In this document: piece after piece, positions 8,377 through 15,313 of the stretch
Numbering within the stretch: the stretch's first letter is position 1
How the letters are laid out: each line of letters opens with the position of its first letter
Origin: Loktanella fryxellensis
GTDB taxonomy: Bacteria; Pseudomonadota; Alphaproteobacteria; Rhodobacterales; Rhodobacteraceae
Direction of reading: 5' to 3'
DNA: 64,000 nt
Assembly (NCBI RefSeq): GCF_900110065.1
Contig: NZ_FOCI01000011.1
Coordinates: 48,361 to 112,360 of the forward strand
The notes under the pieces: generated by a model
Seen by the model: only the letters and a program-made list of their open reading frames with translations
What the model was told of the DNA's origin: nothing
The model's database searches: none
Translations under genes and position numbers: made by a program

Positions 8377-9132
8377 ATGGCTCAACCAGCCTTTCCGTTC
8401 ACCCCGCCTGACCCCAAGTCGCGCGATGTGGACACCACCCCCGCAATCCCATTCAGCAACACCCCGGCGCTTGCGACCGCCGAAGTGATTTCATTGGCCG
8501 AAGTAGCAGCCAAGCGCGCGGCGAAGTTCGCCGCGTTGATCGACACGCTGGAGGCCGGACCCGCCGCCCGCGCCGCTGAGGTGGGCCGGAGCCTTGCAGA
8601 TGCCAACTTCCCCCGCCGCGATGTGGAAGCGGCAGTTGTCAAGGCGCAAGCCGCCGCGCGCACCGAAGTGCAGAAAAACAGTTCCGATGCGCGTTGGTTG
8701 GCCGTCAGGGAATTGGTCGCAAGCGCTGACTCTCTCGCCACCACCGCTGCCCTTTGGGCATCGCCTGTCACCGTCTTGTCGCGGGCCGGACTTGGATCGG
8801 TCGAGCGCACAAATTTCATTCACCAGATCGAAGGCGCGGGGCCTGTCGAGTTGCGCAATATGGCCGTCCATGCGGCCGCAACCGGCAACAAGGTTTTGGG
8901 CGCGGCTTTGGTCAGCATCCTAGACCGGATGCCTCGCAAGGACCGTCCGTTCAATGCGGCGGAGCTTGCGGAAAAGCTGGTTGGGCCGGAGACGAAAGCC
9001 GTCCAGGACGCCATCAACGCCATCCGCAATGCAGCCCAGCGCGCCATCGTGCGGAACCGCGAATTTGAACAGCGGCGCGTGAACCCCATTGACCGGGTCA
9101 AGCTGGCCCTGAACAACAAGAAGGAAACCTGA
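8377..9132 (+). CDS. Hypothetical Ala-rich helical protein
   Basis: A 251-residue protein with a Pro-rich start (about 30 residues) followed by strongly alanine-rich, charged, mostly helical sequence. Between 35 and 110 there is coiled-coil character (AEVAAKRAAKFAALIDTLEA), and the C-terminus is basic (EFEQRRVNPIDRVKLALNNK). A good ribosome site (AAGGAG) stands upstream of the ATG. No family is recognised. In a satellite such a protein could be structural or a scaffold, but nothing in the sequence proves this. It starts a run of small unknown genes on the same strand. Confidence 0.6.
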   Translation: MAQPAFPFTPPDPKSRDVDTTPAIPFSNTPALATAEVISLAEVAAKRAAKFAALIDTLEAGPAARAAEVGRSLADANFPRRDVEAAVVKAQAAARTEVQKNSSDARWLAVRELVASADSLATTAALWASPVTVLSRAGLGSVERTNFIHQIEGAGPVELRNMAVHAAATGNKVLGAALVSILDRMPRKDRPFNAAELAEKLVGPETKAVQDAINAIRNAAQRAIVRNREFEQRRVNPIDRVKLALNNKKET

Positions 9133-9133
9133 C

Positions 9134-9403
9134 ATGGCAATTCTCTACCTGATCTACCGCCCCGCCGGAACCGCCGGTGACGCGATGCACAACACCGCCG
9201 CCATTGAGGCCGCATTGATTGACGCGGCCAACCCCGCCGCCGCTATCGCCGCCGCTCACACGCTCTGCCCGGACCTGAACACGCCCTTCGCGGGCTATAC
9301 TGTCGTGCAGGTCGCGGCAGTGGCGCAAGGCGGTTTCGTCAACTGCCTGATTGAGGGCAACGTGGTCGGCGCGGCTTACAGCGGCCCACGGCGGGGGCGG
9401 TGA
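9134..9403 (+). CDS. Hypothetical protein
   Basis: An 89-residue protein of unknown function that begins one base after the previous stop. It has an Ala-rich middle (AAIEAALIDAANPAAAIAAA) and ends GPRRGR. The tight spacing to both neighbours suggests it is part of the same transcript. It shows no signal peptide or membrane segment. Confidence 0.5.
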   Translation: MAILYLIYRPAGTAGDAMHNTAAIEAALIDAANPAAAIAAAHTLCPDLNTPFAGYTVVQVAAVAQGGFVNCLIEGNVVGAAYSGPRRGR

Positions 9404-9762
9404 TGGTCACCAGCCAAGACCTGATCGACGGTTACGACCTCTTGTTCAGCCCCGAATTGCGGCTGGCTCACGAGGCATTGCTGACTTTTGCGGCGGAGGT
9501 GTCAGAGGACGGCTGGCCCACCAACGCCATGATCTGGCGGTTCGCCCGGTGTTATGATGTGCCACTGGCTGAGCTCGCCGGGCTTTGCGGTTTCTTGGTG
9601 TATCGTCTGGGCAACCGAACGGTGTTTTGCGATGCAAGGCGACACCCTGCTCACGTCCATATTACCAGCGCTGACCGTTTCAGCCGCCGGGCGCTCATCG
9701 CCTATGGATTTTACAACACCGCCGCCGCCCTGTCGCAGGCCGAAGGCGCGGCGGTGCATTAG
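9403..9762 (+). CDS. Hypothetical protein
   Basis: A 119-residue protein whose ATG overlaps the previous stop (TGATG); a GTG three bases earlier is an alternative. It has Cys residues at CYDVPLAELAGLCGF and CDARRHPAHVH, not arranged as an obvious metal site. No family was recognised. It is the last gene of the plus-strand run and is followed directly by a strong hairpin. Confidence 0.5.
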   Translation: MVTSQDLIDGYDLLFSPELRLAHEALLTFAAEVSEDGWPTNAMIWRFARCYDVPLAELAGLCGFLVYRLGNRTVFCDARRHPAHVHITSADRFSRRALIAYGFYNTAAALSQAEGAAVH

Positions 9763-9763
9763 G

Positions 9764-9793
9764 ACCCGGCCCGGCTGTCACGCCGGGCCGGGT
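9764..9793. terminator. Bidirectional hairpin terminator
   Basis: A perfect 12-base stem (ACCCGGCCCGGC and its complement) with a six-base loop, followed by TTT. It lies between two convergent genes and can serve both. Confidence 0.8.
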
Positions 9794-9799
9794 TTGGCG

Positions 9800-10366
9800 T
9801 CAGATCACGGCTCTGATCGCATCAAGCGGGTTGCGGGTCATCTGCCTGCCGAGGGCAAGGTCTGCCGCCACTTCGGCCACGATGGGCGCAATCTTCAGGA
9901 TCACGTCTGCCTGCGACGGGTCATGGGCATTCGTCTGCCAGAAGGTCGGTGCGTTCCAAGGTCCGTTGCGGTCTGAATCATCGCCCGTGCTGCGCTGCAC
10001 AACCTCGCTGATCGCATCCGCCACCATCCCGAAGTCGGGATCAGGACTGTCCTGATCCGCCATGCCAGCCCGCGCCAGCGCCTTCGCCGGAACCCAGATG
10101 GTGTTGGACCCGTCCTCCGGCTCGCTGTCTGCAAGGTCGGCCAGTGCTTCGCCCATGATGACCGCCGCCTCCGGCAGGGGCCAGCACCCTTCATCGGCCA
10201 TCGCCTCAATCGCAAGTGCGGCGACCTCCAATGCGGCCAGAGCAAGCGGGCGGTGGCCGGTGCCTTCAGACGCCTCTGGTGCGACCTTGACTTCAGCGAT
10301 CAGCCGCGCAACGGCGCGCTGCGCTGCAAGCAGGCGGTAGTCACCCACGTTAATCAATTCACCCAT
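9800..10366 (-). CDS. Hypothetical protein
   Basis: A 188-residue acidic protein. It is mainly helical and Ala-rich (LALAALEVAALAIEAMADEG and EAAVIMGEALADLADSEPED). A purine-rich stretch (GAAAGGAAAA) precedes the ATG. No family was recognised. It probably shares a transcript with the gene at 10430-10774 upstream of it, from which it is separated by 63 bases. Confidence 0.55.
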   Translation of the reverse strand: MGELINVGDYRLLAAQRAVARLIAEVKVAPEASEGTGHRPLALAALEVAALAIEAMADEGCWPLPEAAVIMGEALADLADSEPEDGSNTIWVPAKALARAGMADQDSPDPDFGMVADAISEVVQRSTGDDSDRNGPWNAPTFWQTNAHDPSQADVILKIAPIVAEVAADLALGRQMTRNPLDAIRAVI

Positions 10367-10429
10367 CGGGTTTTCCTTTCATGATTTGGGGGGAGCGCCG
10401 CCCGACACCGCGCCGGACGGCGCAAGGGG

Positions 10430-10774
10430 TCAGGCGGCGTGGTGATCGGCCACGACCTTTGCGGCATGGATCGCCGCCTGTTTCAGCGCGTCCAGCGCCT
10501 CCGCTACATGCTGGTTTTCCGGGTCGCCGTGTTCCACCGAATGATGGTCTGCCCATCGGGCGACGGCTTCCAGAACCGGGGGCAGCACCTTGTGGTGGCG
10601 GTTGCCGAGGGTCAGGTGCAGCCGCACCTGTTCGGGGATCAGCTTCCCGAAGTGCCACATCAGGCCTTCCATCCCGATGCAGTAGCCCCAGTTGTATTCA
10701 GACATTTCCTCAAGCTGGTCCATCGTCCGGCGCGCCTTGCGCAGCTCCGCAGCCTCAGCCTTGTGCATCTTCAT
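10430..10774 (-). CDS. Hypothetical His-rich protein
   Basis: A 114-residue protein starting MKMHKAEAAELRKARR. The frame is open 63 bases further upstream, but the ATG at 10774 has GGAG about nine bases before it and gives the more protein-like start. The C-terminal half is histidine-rich (NRHHKVLPPVLEAVARWADH, and a closing DHHAA), which could bind metal. No family was recognised. Confidence 0.5.
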   Translation of the reverse strand: MKMHKAEAAELRKARRTMDQLEEMSEYNWGYCIGMEGLMWHFGKLIPEQVRLHLTLGNRHHKVLPPVLEAVARWADHHSVEHGDPENQHVAEALDALKQAAIHAAKVVADHHAA

Positions 10775-11263
10775 AACTATAAGTCTCCATTGTGGAGCGC
10801 TGACGGTCGGAGACGGGCCACGCGGGCGCACTGACATACCGACACGTCAGCGCCCCCGGGGGTTACGCTTCATCGTGTCGGTTCGCGGATGGTCTTAACG
10901 TCCGCAATGAGGGCCTAGCCGAACCCAAGCAGGGCTCCCCTTCAACAGGGATTTAATCGACCGCGTGCCAGTCTGGCCCACCTCCTTCATATATGGGGCT
11001 GATTCGGGCACCTGTCCAGAAATGTTTATCCCACTGATCGTAGAAAAATCGTGCGGTCCCCGCCGAAGCTCCGGCCCATAATTCCAACACTTTGTCAATC
11101 CCTCGCCGCGTTGACGCGTGACGCGCCCACATTTGCGCGCGTCAAGCTGTTGTTGTGTAATGGAATTTTCCCCTGTCTGGGCCGGGGATAAGTCTAGACT
11201 TGCGCTGGGGGCGGGCGCTAGACTGGGGATAAGTTCACACTTTGTTCACACTCCAGGAGCCCC
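10775..11263. other. Non-coding region with palindrome and repeats
   Basis: No convincing gene lies here. Near its right end is a perfect 12-base palindrome (AAGTCTAGACTT, 11190-11201). GGGGATAAGT occurs at about 11184 and again at about 11225, and TTCACAC is repeated at 11234 and 11245, just before the small reading frame at 11264. This looks like a regulatory region for the cargo genes to the right; the palindrome may be a repressor site. Confidence 0.45.
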
Positions 11264-11401
11264 ATGAACGTCACACCCATATTCCGGTCTCGCCGTGATC
11301 CAGTCGGTTCCGCCGCCCGATGGGCGGTCAATTCGGTGCCTGCCCACCTTTCAGCGCGCGGGCAGAGACTCTTGACTAGTTGCGGTTCAATCGATTTGTA
11401 G
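11264..11401 (+). CDS. Possible 45-residue peptide upstream of methyltransferase
   Basis: A short frame starting MNVTPIFRSRRDP with a good ribosome site (AGGAG eight bases before the ATG). It ends at 11401, 42 bases before the methyltransferase gene. It may be a leader or small regulator of the restriction-modification genes. It has no helix-turn-helix and is unlike known C proteins. Coding is uncertain. Confidence 0.3.
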   Translation: MNVTPIFRSRRDPVGSAARWAVNSVPAHLSARGQRLLTSCGSIDL

Positions 11402-11443
11402 CGCATATAGTATGTCCACACTTCAACCCTGCATCGAGATTTT

Positions 11444-12382
11444 ATGAAGCACGTTCCCGTCGATCAATCTGAATCCTTGTTTCAAGCCGCGCGGACAACG
11501 CAGGTAATCTGCGAGGACGACCTTTTATCGGTTGATTGGACGGCAGCAAACTTTATCATTAATGGCGATGCAGCCGACGTTCTCGCGCGCAGCCCCAAGA
11601 GCGCGTTCAACACGGTCGTTACCAGCCCGCCCTACTTCGGACAGCGCGACTACGAGGTGGAAGGGCAGGTCGGGTCGGAAATGACGCCCACTCTCTACAT
11701 CGAACGCCTTGTCACAGTGTTTAGGCACGTTCGCGAGGCGTTGCGCGACGATGGCACCTTGTGGCTCAACTTGGGCGACAAGTATCGAGACGGCGCGTTA
11801 ATCGGGATGCCTTGGCGCGTTGCCCTAGCACTCGTTGACGACGGCTGGACCCTTCGCTCGGACGTCATCTGGCACAAGCCCAACGCGATGCCACATTCTG
11901 TAAAAACGAGGCCGACGACTGATCACGAGTATCTATTCATGTTCAGCAAGTCGAAGGACTACTACTACGACGCAGACGCAATCCGGGAGCCGCACGTCAC
12001 ATTCTCGGAGAATAGCAAGATGCGAGGGGGCCGGAATCACCTTGGCAAGAGGGGCAGCACGCCAGAGGCCGGAAAGAACGGCGGAAATTCGAACCTTCAC
12101 GACGCGCGATGGGATCAAGCGTTTCATCCGCTCGGGCGAAATAAGCGCACGGTCTGGTCTGTGCCGCTTGGGAAATTCCGCGAGGCGCACTTTGCCGTTT
12201 TTCCAGTTAAGCTAATCGAACCTTGTGTGCTGGCTGGTAGCCCTCGCGGTGGCCTCGTGCTCGACCCTTTCTTTGGCTCTGGCACGACTGGCCTCGTCGC
12301 TCTAAACAATAGCCGCCGTTTCGTTGGCATCGACCTGAACCGTGACTATTGCGAGATGGCGCAGCGTCGCCTCATCACATGA
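11444..12382 (+). CDS. DNA methyltransferase, beta class (m4C or m6A)
   Basis: A 312-residue site-specific DNA methyltransferase. The catalytic motif IV is SPPY (residues 61-64, in TSPPYFGQRDY) near the N-terminus, and the AdoMet-binding motif I is DPFFGSGTT (274-282) near the C-terminus. This order defines the beta class. SPPY rather than DPPY favours cytosine-N4, though some adenine enzymes share it. The variable middle (about 190-240) would hold the target recognition region. A possible promoter is TTGACT at 11372 with TTGTAG 18 bases later. The ribosome site is weak. The 3' end overlaps the convergent putative endonuclease gene by eight bases, so this is probably the modification half of a type II system. 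Confidence 0.9.
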   Translation: MKHVPVDQSESLFQAARTTQVICEDDLLSVDWTAANFIINGDAADVLARSPKSAFNTVVTSPPYFGQRDYEVEGQVGSEMTPTLYIERLVTVFRHVREALRDDGTLWLNLGDKYRDGALIGMPWRVALALVDDGWTLRSDVIWHKPNAMPHSVKTRPTTDHEYLFMFSKSKDYYYDADAIREPHVTFSENSKMRGGRNHLGKRGSTPEAGKNGGNSNLHDARWDQAFHPLGRNKRTVWSVPLGKFREAHFAVFPVKLIEPCVLAGSPRGGLVLDPFFGSGTTGLVALNNSRRFVGIDLNRDYCEMAQRRLIT

Positions 12383-13259
12383 TCGACTGAAACGCGGACA
12401 GTCTTCTTTCGAGTTCGATTGTAAGGAGCGGTTCAACTTCGGCGATTTGGTTCGGGTTGCGATTGATGTAGACGTGATCCTTGCAAGAGAGGGTCGTCAG
12501 ATCACCCGCCCAGCTTTCTGCGATAATTACTGGTAGACAATCGAATCCAGATTCATGCGCGACGGCTATCGACTTGTGGATGTCGCGCGTAAATAGGAGG
12601 GCATGCCCTCCACCCATCGTTTCACGCGTTTTTACTGGAATCAGGATTTGCCCTCTACTACCAACCACGCTCACGTCATAAGTCTCTCCACCCAACCTGA
12701 TTTCCGTCTTTCCGATTTCCAGTTTTAAGGTCTTAGTTGCAAATATCTTCTCAAGATTGCGTCGAACAATAGCCTCGAACAGAGTGCCCTTAATCGCGCG
12801 ACGGCTCCCTTCAAGGCGGTCGATCACAACTTCTGAAACGGCAGTCCAATCCCAACGTGCCGCCTCTGGAAAAATCGTGCCTGCGAATGCGCGCAATTGG
12901 TTTAGCAGGTAGGCCTGTTTTTCTGCCGTGTTCCGTCCCGGCATTGAGGCAACCATCGGCCTCAATCGCTGTTCTGGCGCATCACGGAACACCCAGCCGA
13001 GGAGGAGCCACTTAGCCTTCTGAGGCAAATAGGGGCGAGCAATGCCGTCGAAAAGCTCAACACCTTTCGGCAGAGGCGTTTGAATGAAGCGAAGAATCAC
13101 CGCCCTTGCCTTTGCCTCGTCTCCTTCTAATACAAAAGCCTGTAGTGACGGATAACCTGCTGCCTGAACAAATTGAACAAAATATTCAAATGCGGGCCGG
13201 TTTAGCTCCGCAACGATTGCAAGTTCTTTCAGTCGTAAGTTTTCAATGATAAAGGCCAT
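12375..13259 (-). CDS. Putative type II restriction endonuclease
   Basis: A 294-residue protein encoded tail-to-tail with the methyltransferase. Near residues 189-225 (GGETYDVSVVG, then QILIPVKTRETMGGGHALLF) there is a pattern like the PD-(D/E)xK nuclease core: Asp195 at the end of a strand, a hydrophobic strand ending in Lys210, and a preceding helix with Glu162. The residue two before the lysine is proline instead of Glu/Asp, which is unusual. The ATG at 13259 (MAFIIENLRL) is used; an in-frame TTG at 13322 would add 21 residues of less protein-like sequence. Function is inferred mainly from pairing with the methyltransferase. The 201 bases from 13323 to the next gene hold nothing recognised. 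Confidence 0.65.
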   Translation of the reverse strand: MAFIIENLRLKELAIVAELNRPAFEYFVQFVQAAGYPSLQAFVLEGDEAKARAVILRFIQTPLPKGVELFDGIARPYLPQKAKWLLLGWVFRDAPEQRLRPMVASMPGRNTAEKQAYLLNQLRAFAGTIFPEAARWDWTAVSEVVIDRLEGSRRAIKGTLFEAIVRRNLEKIFATKTLKLEIGKTEIRLGGETYDVSVVGSRGQILIPVKTRETMGGGHALLFTRDIHKSIAVAHESGFDCLPVIIAESWAGDLTTLSCKDHVYINRNPNQIAEVEPLLTIELERRLSAFQSIM

Positions 13260-13524
13260 GATAGCACTACTCGGGTTGTTGCTGTTCCTCGGCAGATTCT
13301 CACTTTGGTGGCGCTGCAGCAAGCCCTACTGTTTTCCGTCAGTCACGTAGGACGGGTAGTCTCAAAGCTCAGCGCGGAATACCTTGCTGCATCTGCTTTC
13401 CGCTTCCTAGATCGGGACGCCCGGCTGTCATAGGTCTATACCGCACTATCGGCAGGCCAGACGCTGGACCTCAAGCCTGAAACACAGGATCGCTTGGCTT
13501 GGCCGCCGAGTAAGGCTGACGGCC

Positions 13525-14403
13525 CTAGGGCTGGGTTAGACCCCCTGCAAGTTTGATTGCTGCCAAGACTGAGCCGGGCAGCCCCGGGTTGAAAGTGATA
13601 GCAAGCCCGATAATGCTTGCCAGACCTGCGATCAGCTGAAATGGACGATTTTCAGCCGCAAAGTTGAGGAATGTGCGCAGGGTGCCTCCGTGCATTTCCC
13701 ACCAACTAGTGTTTGTCTTCAAAGAACGGTCGTAGGCGCGGCCCGCGATATTCGCGAGAACATCAACCTTCCGCAGGGTTGACTGATGCAGCCCAACATA
13801 GTTCTGTTGTTCGAATGCTTCTGCTTCTGAAGCCCCATTCAAGAAGTCACGTGGATCGACCCGGTTCTTCTCAAGGATCGTGGTAAGCCGAGGGTGACCA
13901 GTGTATCCAACGCCGTAAATGTCGATCAACAGCCGTGCTAGGTCAAACTTGTTGTCGTCCGAGATGACATATGGCTGACCGCCGAGGACGCGATACCTGT
14001 GCTCAATCGCAGCGAAACCGTAGTTGATATCTCGCATATTCCAGTGGAGGTATTTCATCCCACGGTGACTGCCAATATGGGCAAAGTAGGCGTCAAGCAT
14101 CTTGCGCTCCAGCGCGTCATACTGTGCGGTAATGCCCGTCAGGTCTATCCCGCCCAGTTCTGCAACCTGATGGATTGAGAAAGAGACAGTTTGGCCTGCG
14201 TCCAGCTTCCTGATCGCGATAGATGTGATTCTAGGCGAGCGACCATCCTTCCTTTCGTAAAAGCTCTCACATGAATAGTGGATCACCCAGACGTTCGCGG
14301 CATCTCCAAACAGGCGATGAAGAAGAGCGCGTGACGCTTTTTGCTTTCTGGGTTCTGGCGCTGACAATTTTGGCTTTCCTCGGTATGGTGTGATAATACC
14401 CAC
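13525..14403 (-). CDS. DnaQ-like protein with C-terminal membrane segment
   Basis: A 292-residue protein of no known family. Residues 38-75 resemble the first exonuclease motif of the DEDDh/DnaQ fold (IHYSCESFYER... ITSIAIRKL), with Glu46 but Ser44 where the first Asp is expected. LHWNMRD (119-125) resembles the second motif (HN..FD), with Asp125. LHQSTLRKVDVLANI (205-219) could be the third, with His206 and Asp214. Near the C-terminus a hydrophobic stretch (about 255-271, QLIAGLASIIGLAITF) should span the membrane, followed by a second, weaker one. A nuclease-like domain tied to the membrane next to a restriction-modification pair suggests a defence effector. This is inference; the match is by motif spacing only. 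Confidence 0.5.
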   Translation of the reverse strand: MGIITPYRGKPKLSAPEPRKQKASRALLHRLFGDAANVWVIHYSCESFYERKDGRSPRITSIAIRKLDAGQTVSFSIHQVAELGGIDLTGITAQYDALERKMLDAYFAHIGSHRGMKYLHWNMRDINYGFAAIEHRYRVLGGQPYVISDDNKFDLARLLIDIYGVGYTGHPRLTTILEKNRVDPRDFLNGASEAEAFEQQNYVGLHQSTLRKVDVLANIAGRAYDRSLKTNTSWWEMHGGTLRTFLNFAAENRPFQLIAGLASIIGLAITFNPGLPGSVLAAIKLAGGLTQP

Positions 14404-14470
14404 ACATCAGTTAAAAGACCATATAAGTTAACGACCTGCCGCTTCTTAACTAGCTGACTTAAGAAGGTGG

Positions 14471-14547
14471 TGGCGATCCCGGGAGGAATCGAACCCCCAA
14501 CATCCTGATTAGAAGTCAGGTGCTCTATCCAGTTGAGCTACGGGACC
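14471..14547 (-). tRNA. tRNA-Arg(TCT), complete copy
   Basis: A 77-base tRNA with encoded CCA. The acceptor stem GGTCCCG pairs with CGGGATC, the anticodon stem CCTGA with TCAGG around loop CTTCTAA (anticodon TCT), and the T stem GGGGG with CCTCC. It has its own promoter immediately upstream. It lies about 100 bases inside the right border of the element. It differs by two bases from the tRNA that joining the two broken fragments would give (position 455 versus 14488, and the A/G difference at 14531 versus 14668). It is therefore probably a replacement gene brought by the element. Confidence 0.93.
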
Positions 14548-14556
14548 GTGATTCCT

Positions 14557-14585
14557 CTAATAGCGGTTCGGAAAACGGTTTGCAA
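14557..14585 (-). promoter_or_regulatory. Promoter of complete tRNA-Arg
   Basis: On the minus strand TTGCAA (14580-14585), 17 bases, TATTAG (14557-14562), then nine bases to the mature tRNA 5' end. The geometry is identical to that before the broken 5' half at 14684. Confidence 0.7.
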
Positions 14586-14645
14586 GGCGCTGCCGCTTCC
14601 CTAACCAGTTGTTTTTACGTCTTTATTCCCCCCCAGAGCGGGGAC

Positions 14646-14684
14646 TTAGAAGTCAGGTGCTCTATCCGGTTGAGCTACGGGACC
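14646..14684 (-). repeat. attR: 5' half of split tRNA-Arg(TCT)
   Basis: On the minus strand this is the 5' end of tRNA-Arg through the anticodon loop, 39 bases, with one difference from the complete copy. Homology stops exactly after the anticodon loop (core TTAGAAGTC, 14646-14654, shared with 476-484). Joined to the 3' part at 438-484 it gives a normal tRNA, so the two pieces are most simply the original host gene, split by integration. Confidence 0.85.
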
Positions 14685-14693
14685 GGCGCGTCC

Positions 14694-14722
14694 GTCTTAC
14701 GATCACCGCCTTGGCGTGGCAA
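14694..14722 (-). promoter_or_regulatory. Promoter before the broken tRNA 5' half
   Basis: On the minus strand TTGCCA (14717-14722), 17 bases, TAAGAC (14694-14699), then nine bases to the tRNA 5' end. This is presumably the original chromosomal promoter and would now transcribe a truncated tRNA into the element's right end. Confidence 0.6.
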
Positions 14723-14938
14723 TGACCGGCGTCGCGTCGCAGCGGACGTGGTGCCCGGAATGCGTTTGTTCCGTGGAATTTTCCCGCTCGGCAGGAATGG
14801 TCCGGTCCGGGCGCGTGAAACCGGCTGAAACGTGCCAGCCGGTCACGGCAATGGCGGACACGGCACATCGCCGGGAACAGACGCCGCAATCCGCGTGTTG
14901 GTAGGCCAATGGAAACACATACGAAAGCGAGCCTTCAC

Positions 14939-15235
14939 ATGGACCATTCCAAGCATATCCCCCTGCGTGCCGACGAACTGACCGAAGCCACCATCGATGG
15001 CGCCGTCGTCTATGGCCCCGATGACAGCAAGATCGGCACCGTGGCACACCTGCATGGCGTCGGTGCCAACGCACAGGTCATCGTCGACGTGGGCGGCTTC
15101 CTCGGCCTGGGTGCCAAGCCGGTCGCACTGGACGTGTCGCGCCTGAACTTCATGCGGGACGAGAATGGCGACGTGCATGCCACTTCGCCCATGACCAAGG
15201 ACCAGCTGACGGATCTGCCCGAGCATCATCACTGA
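14939..15235 (+). CDS. PRC-barrel domain protein
   Basis: A 98-residue protein with one PRC-barrel domain (GAVVYGPDDSKIGTVAHLHG, later IVDVGGFLGLGAKPVAL and LNFMRDENGDVHA). PRC barrels occur in photosynthetic reaction-centre H subunits and in small stress or RNA-processing related proteins; the role of these stand-alone roseobacter versions is unclear. The second ATG (14939, MDHSKHIPL) is preferred because the domain begins directly after it; an in-frame ATG at 14909 adds ten residues. The C-terminus ends in three histidines. It converges on the transglycosylase gene, with a shared hairpin between them. Confidence 0.85.
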   Translation: MDHSKHIPLRADELTEATIDGAVVYGPDDSKIGTVAHLHGVGANAQVIVDVGGFLGLGAKPVALDVSRLNFMRDENGDVHATSPMTKDQLTDLPEHHH

Positions 15236-15261
15236 TCTGCTCCGACAGCGCTGAAAACGAC

Positions 15262-15293
15262 AAAGGCCGGCCCCCGCAAGGAGGCCGGCCTTT
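15262..15293. terminator. Bidirectional hairpin terminator
   Basis: An 11-base stem (AAAGGCCGGCC with its complement) and a ten-base loop lie between the convergent PRC-barrel and transglycosylase genes. Confidence 0.85.
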
Positions 15294-15313
15294 GCATATC
15301 CCACGCGGAGATA

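Larger units (their letters stand above)
477..14654 (+). mobile_element. Integrative element in tRNA-Arg, PICI/P4 satellite-like
   Basis: The element is bounded by tRNA-Arg fragments (438-484 and 14646-14684). It contains in order a tyrosine integrase, an AlpA-like regulator, a primase-helicase, a repeat-rich candidate origin, a serine recombinase, a terminase-small-subunit-like protein, several small unknown genes, a restriction-modification pair and a complete tRNA-Arg gene. No capsid, portal, tail, conjugation or relaxase gene was recognised. Size (about 14.2 kb) and the order integrase-AlpA-primase-origin match Gram-negative phage-inducible islands and P4-like satellites. A mobilisable island or decayed prophage remains possible. 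The right-end cargo from about 11.2 to 14.4 kb looks richer in A+T than the left, which suggests a separate origin. Confidence 0.8.

Noticed and set aside
14471..14517. Classical att site at the tRNA 3' end as the only explanation
   Set aside because: It explains the 3' repeat but not the separate 5' half with its own promoter at 14646-14722; kept only as the alternative model.
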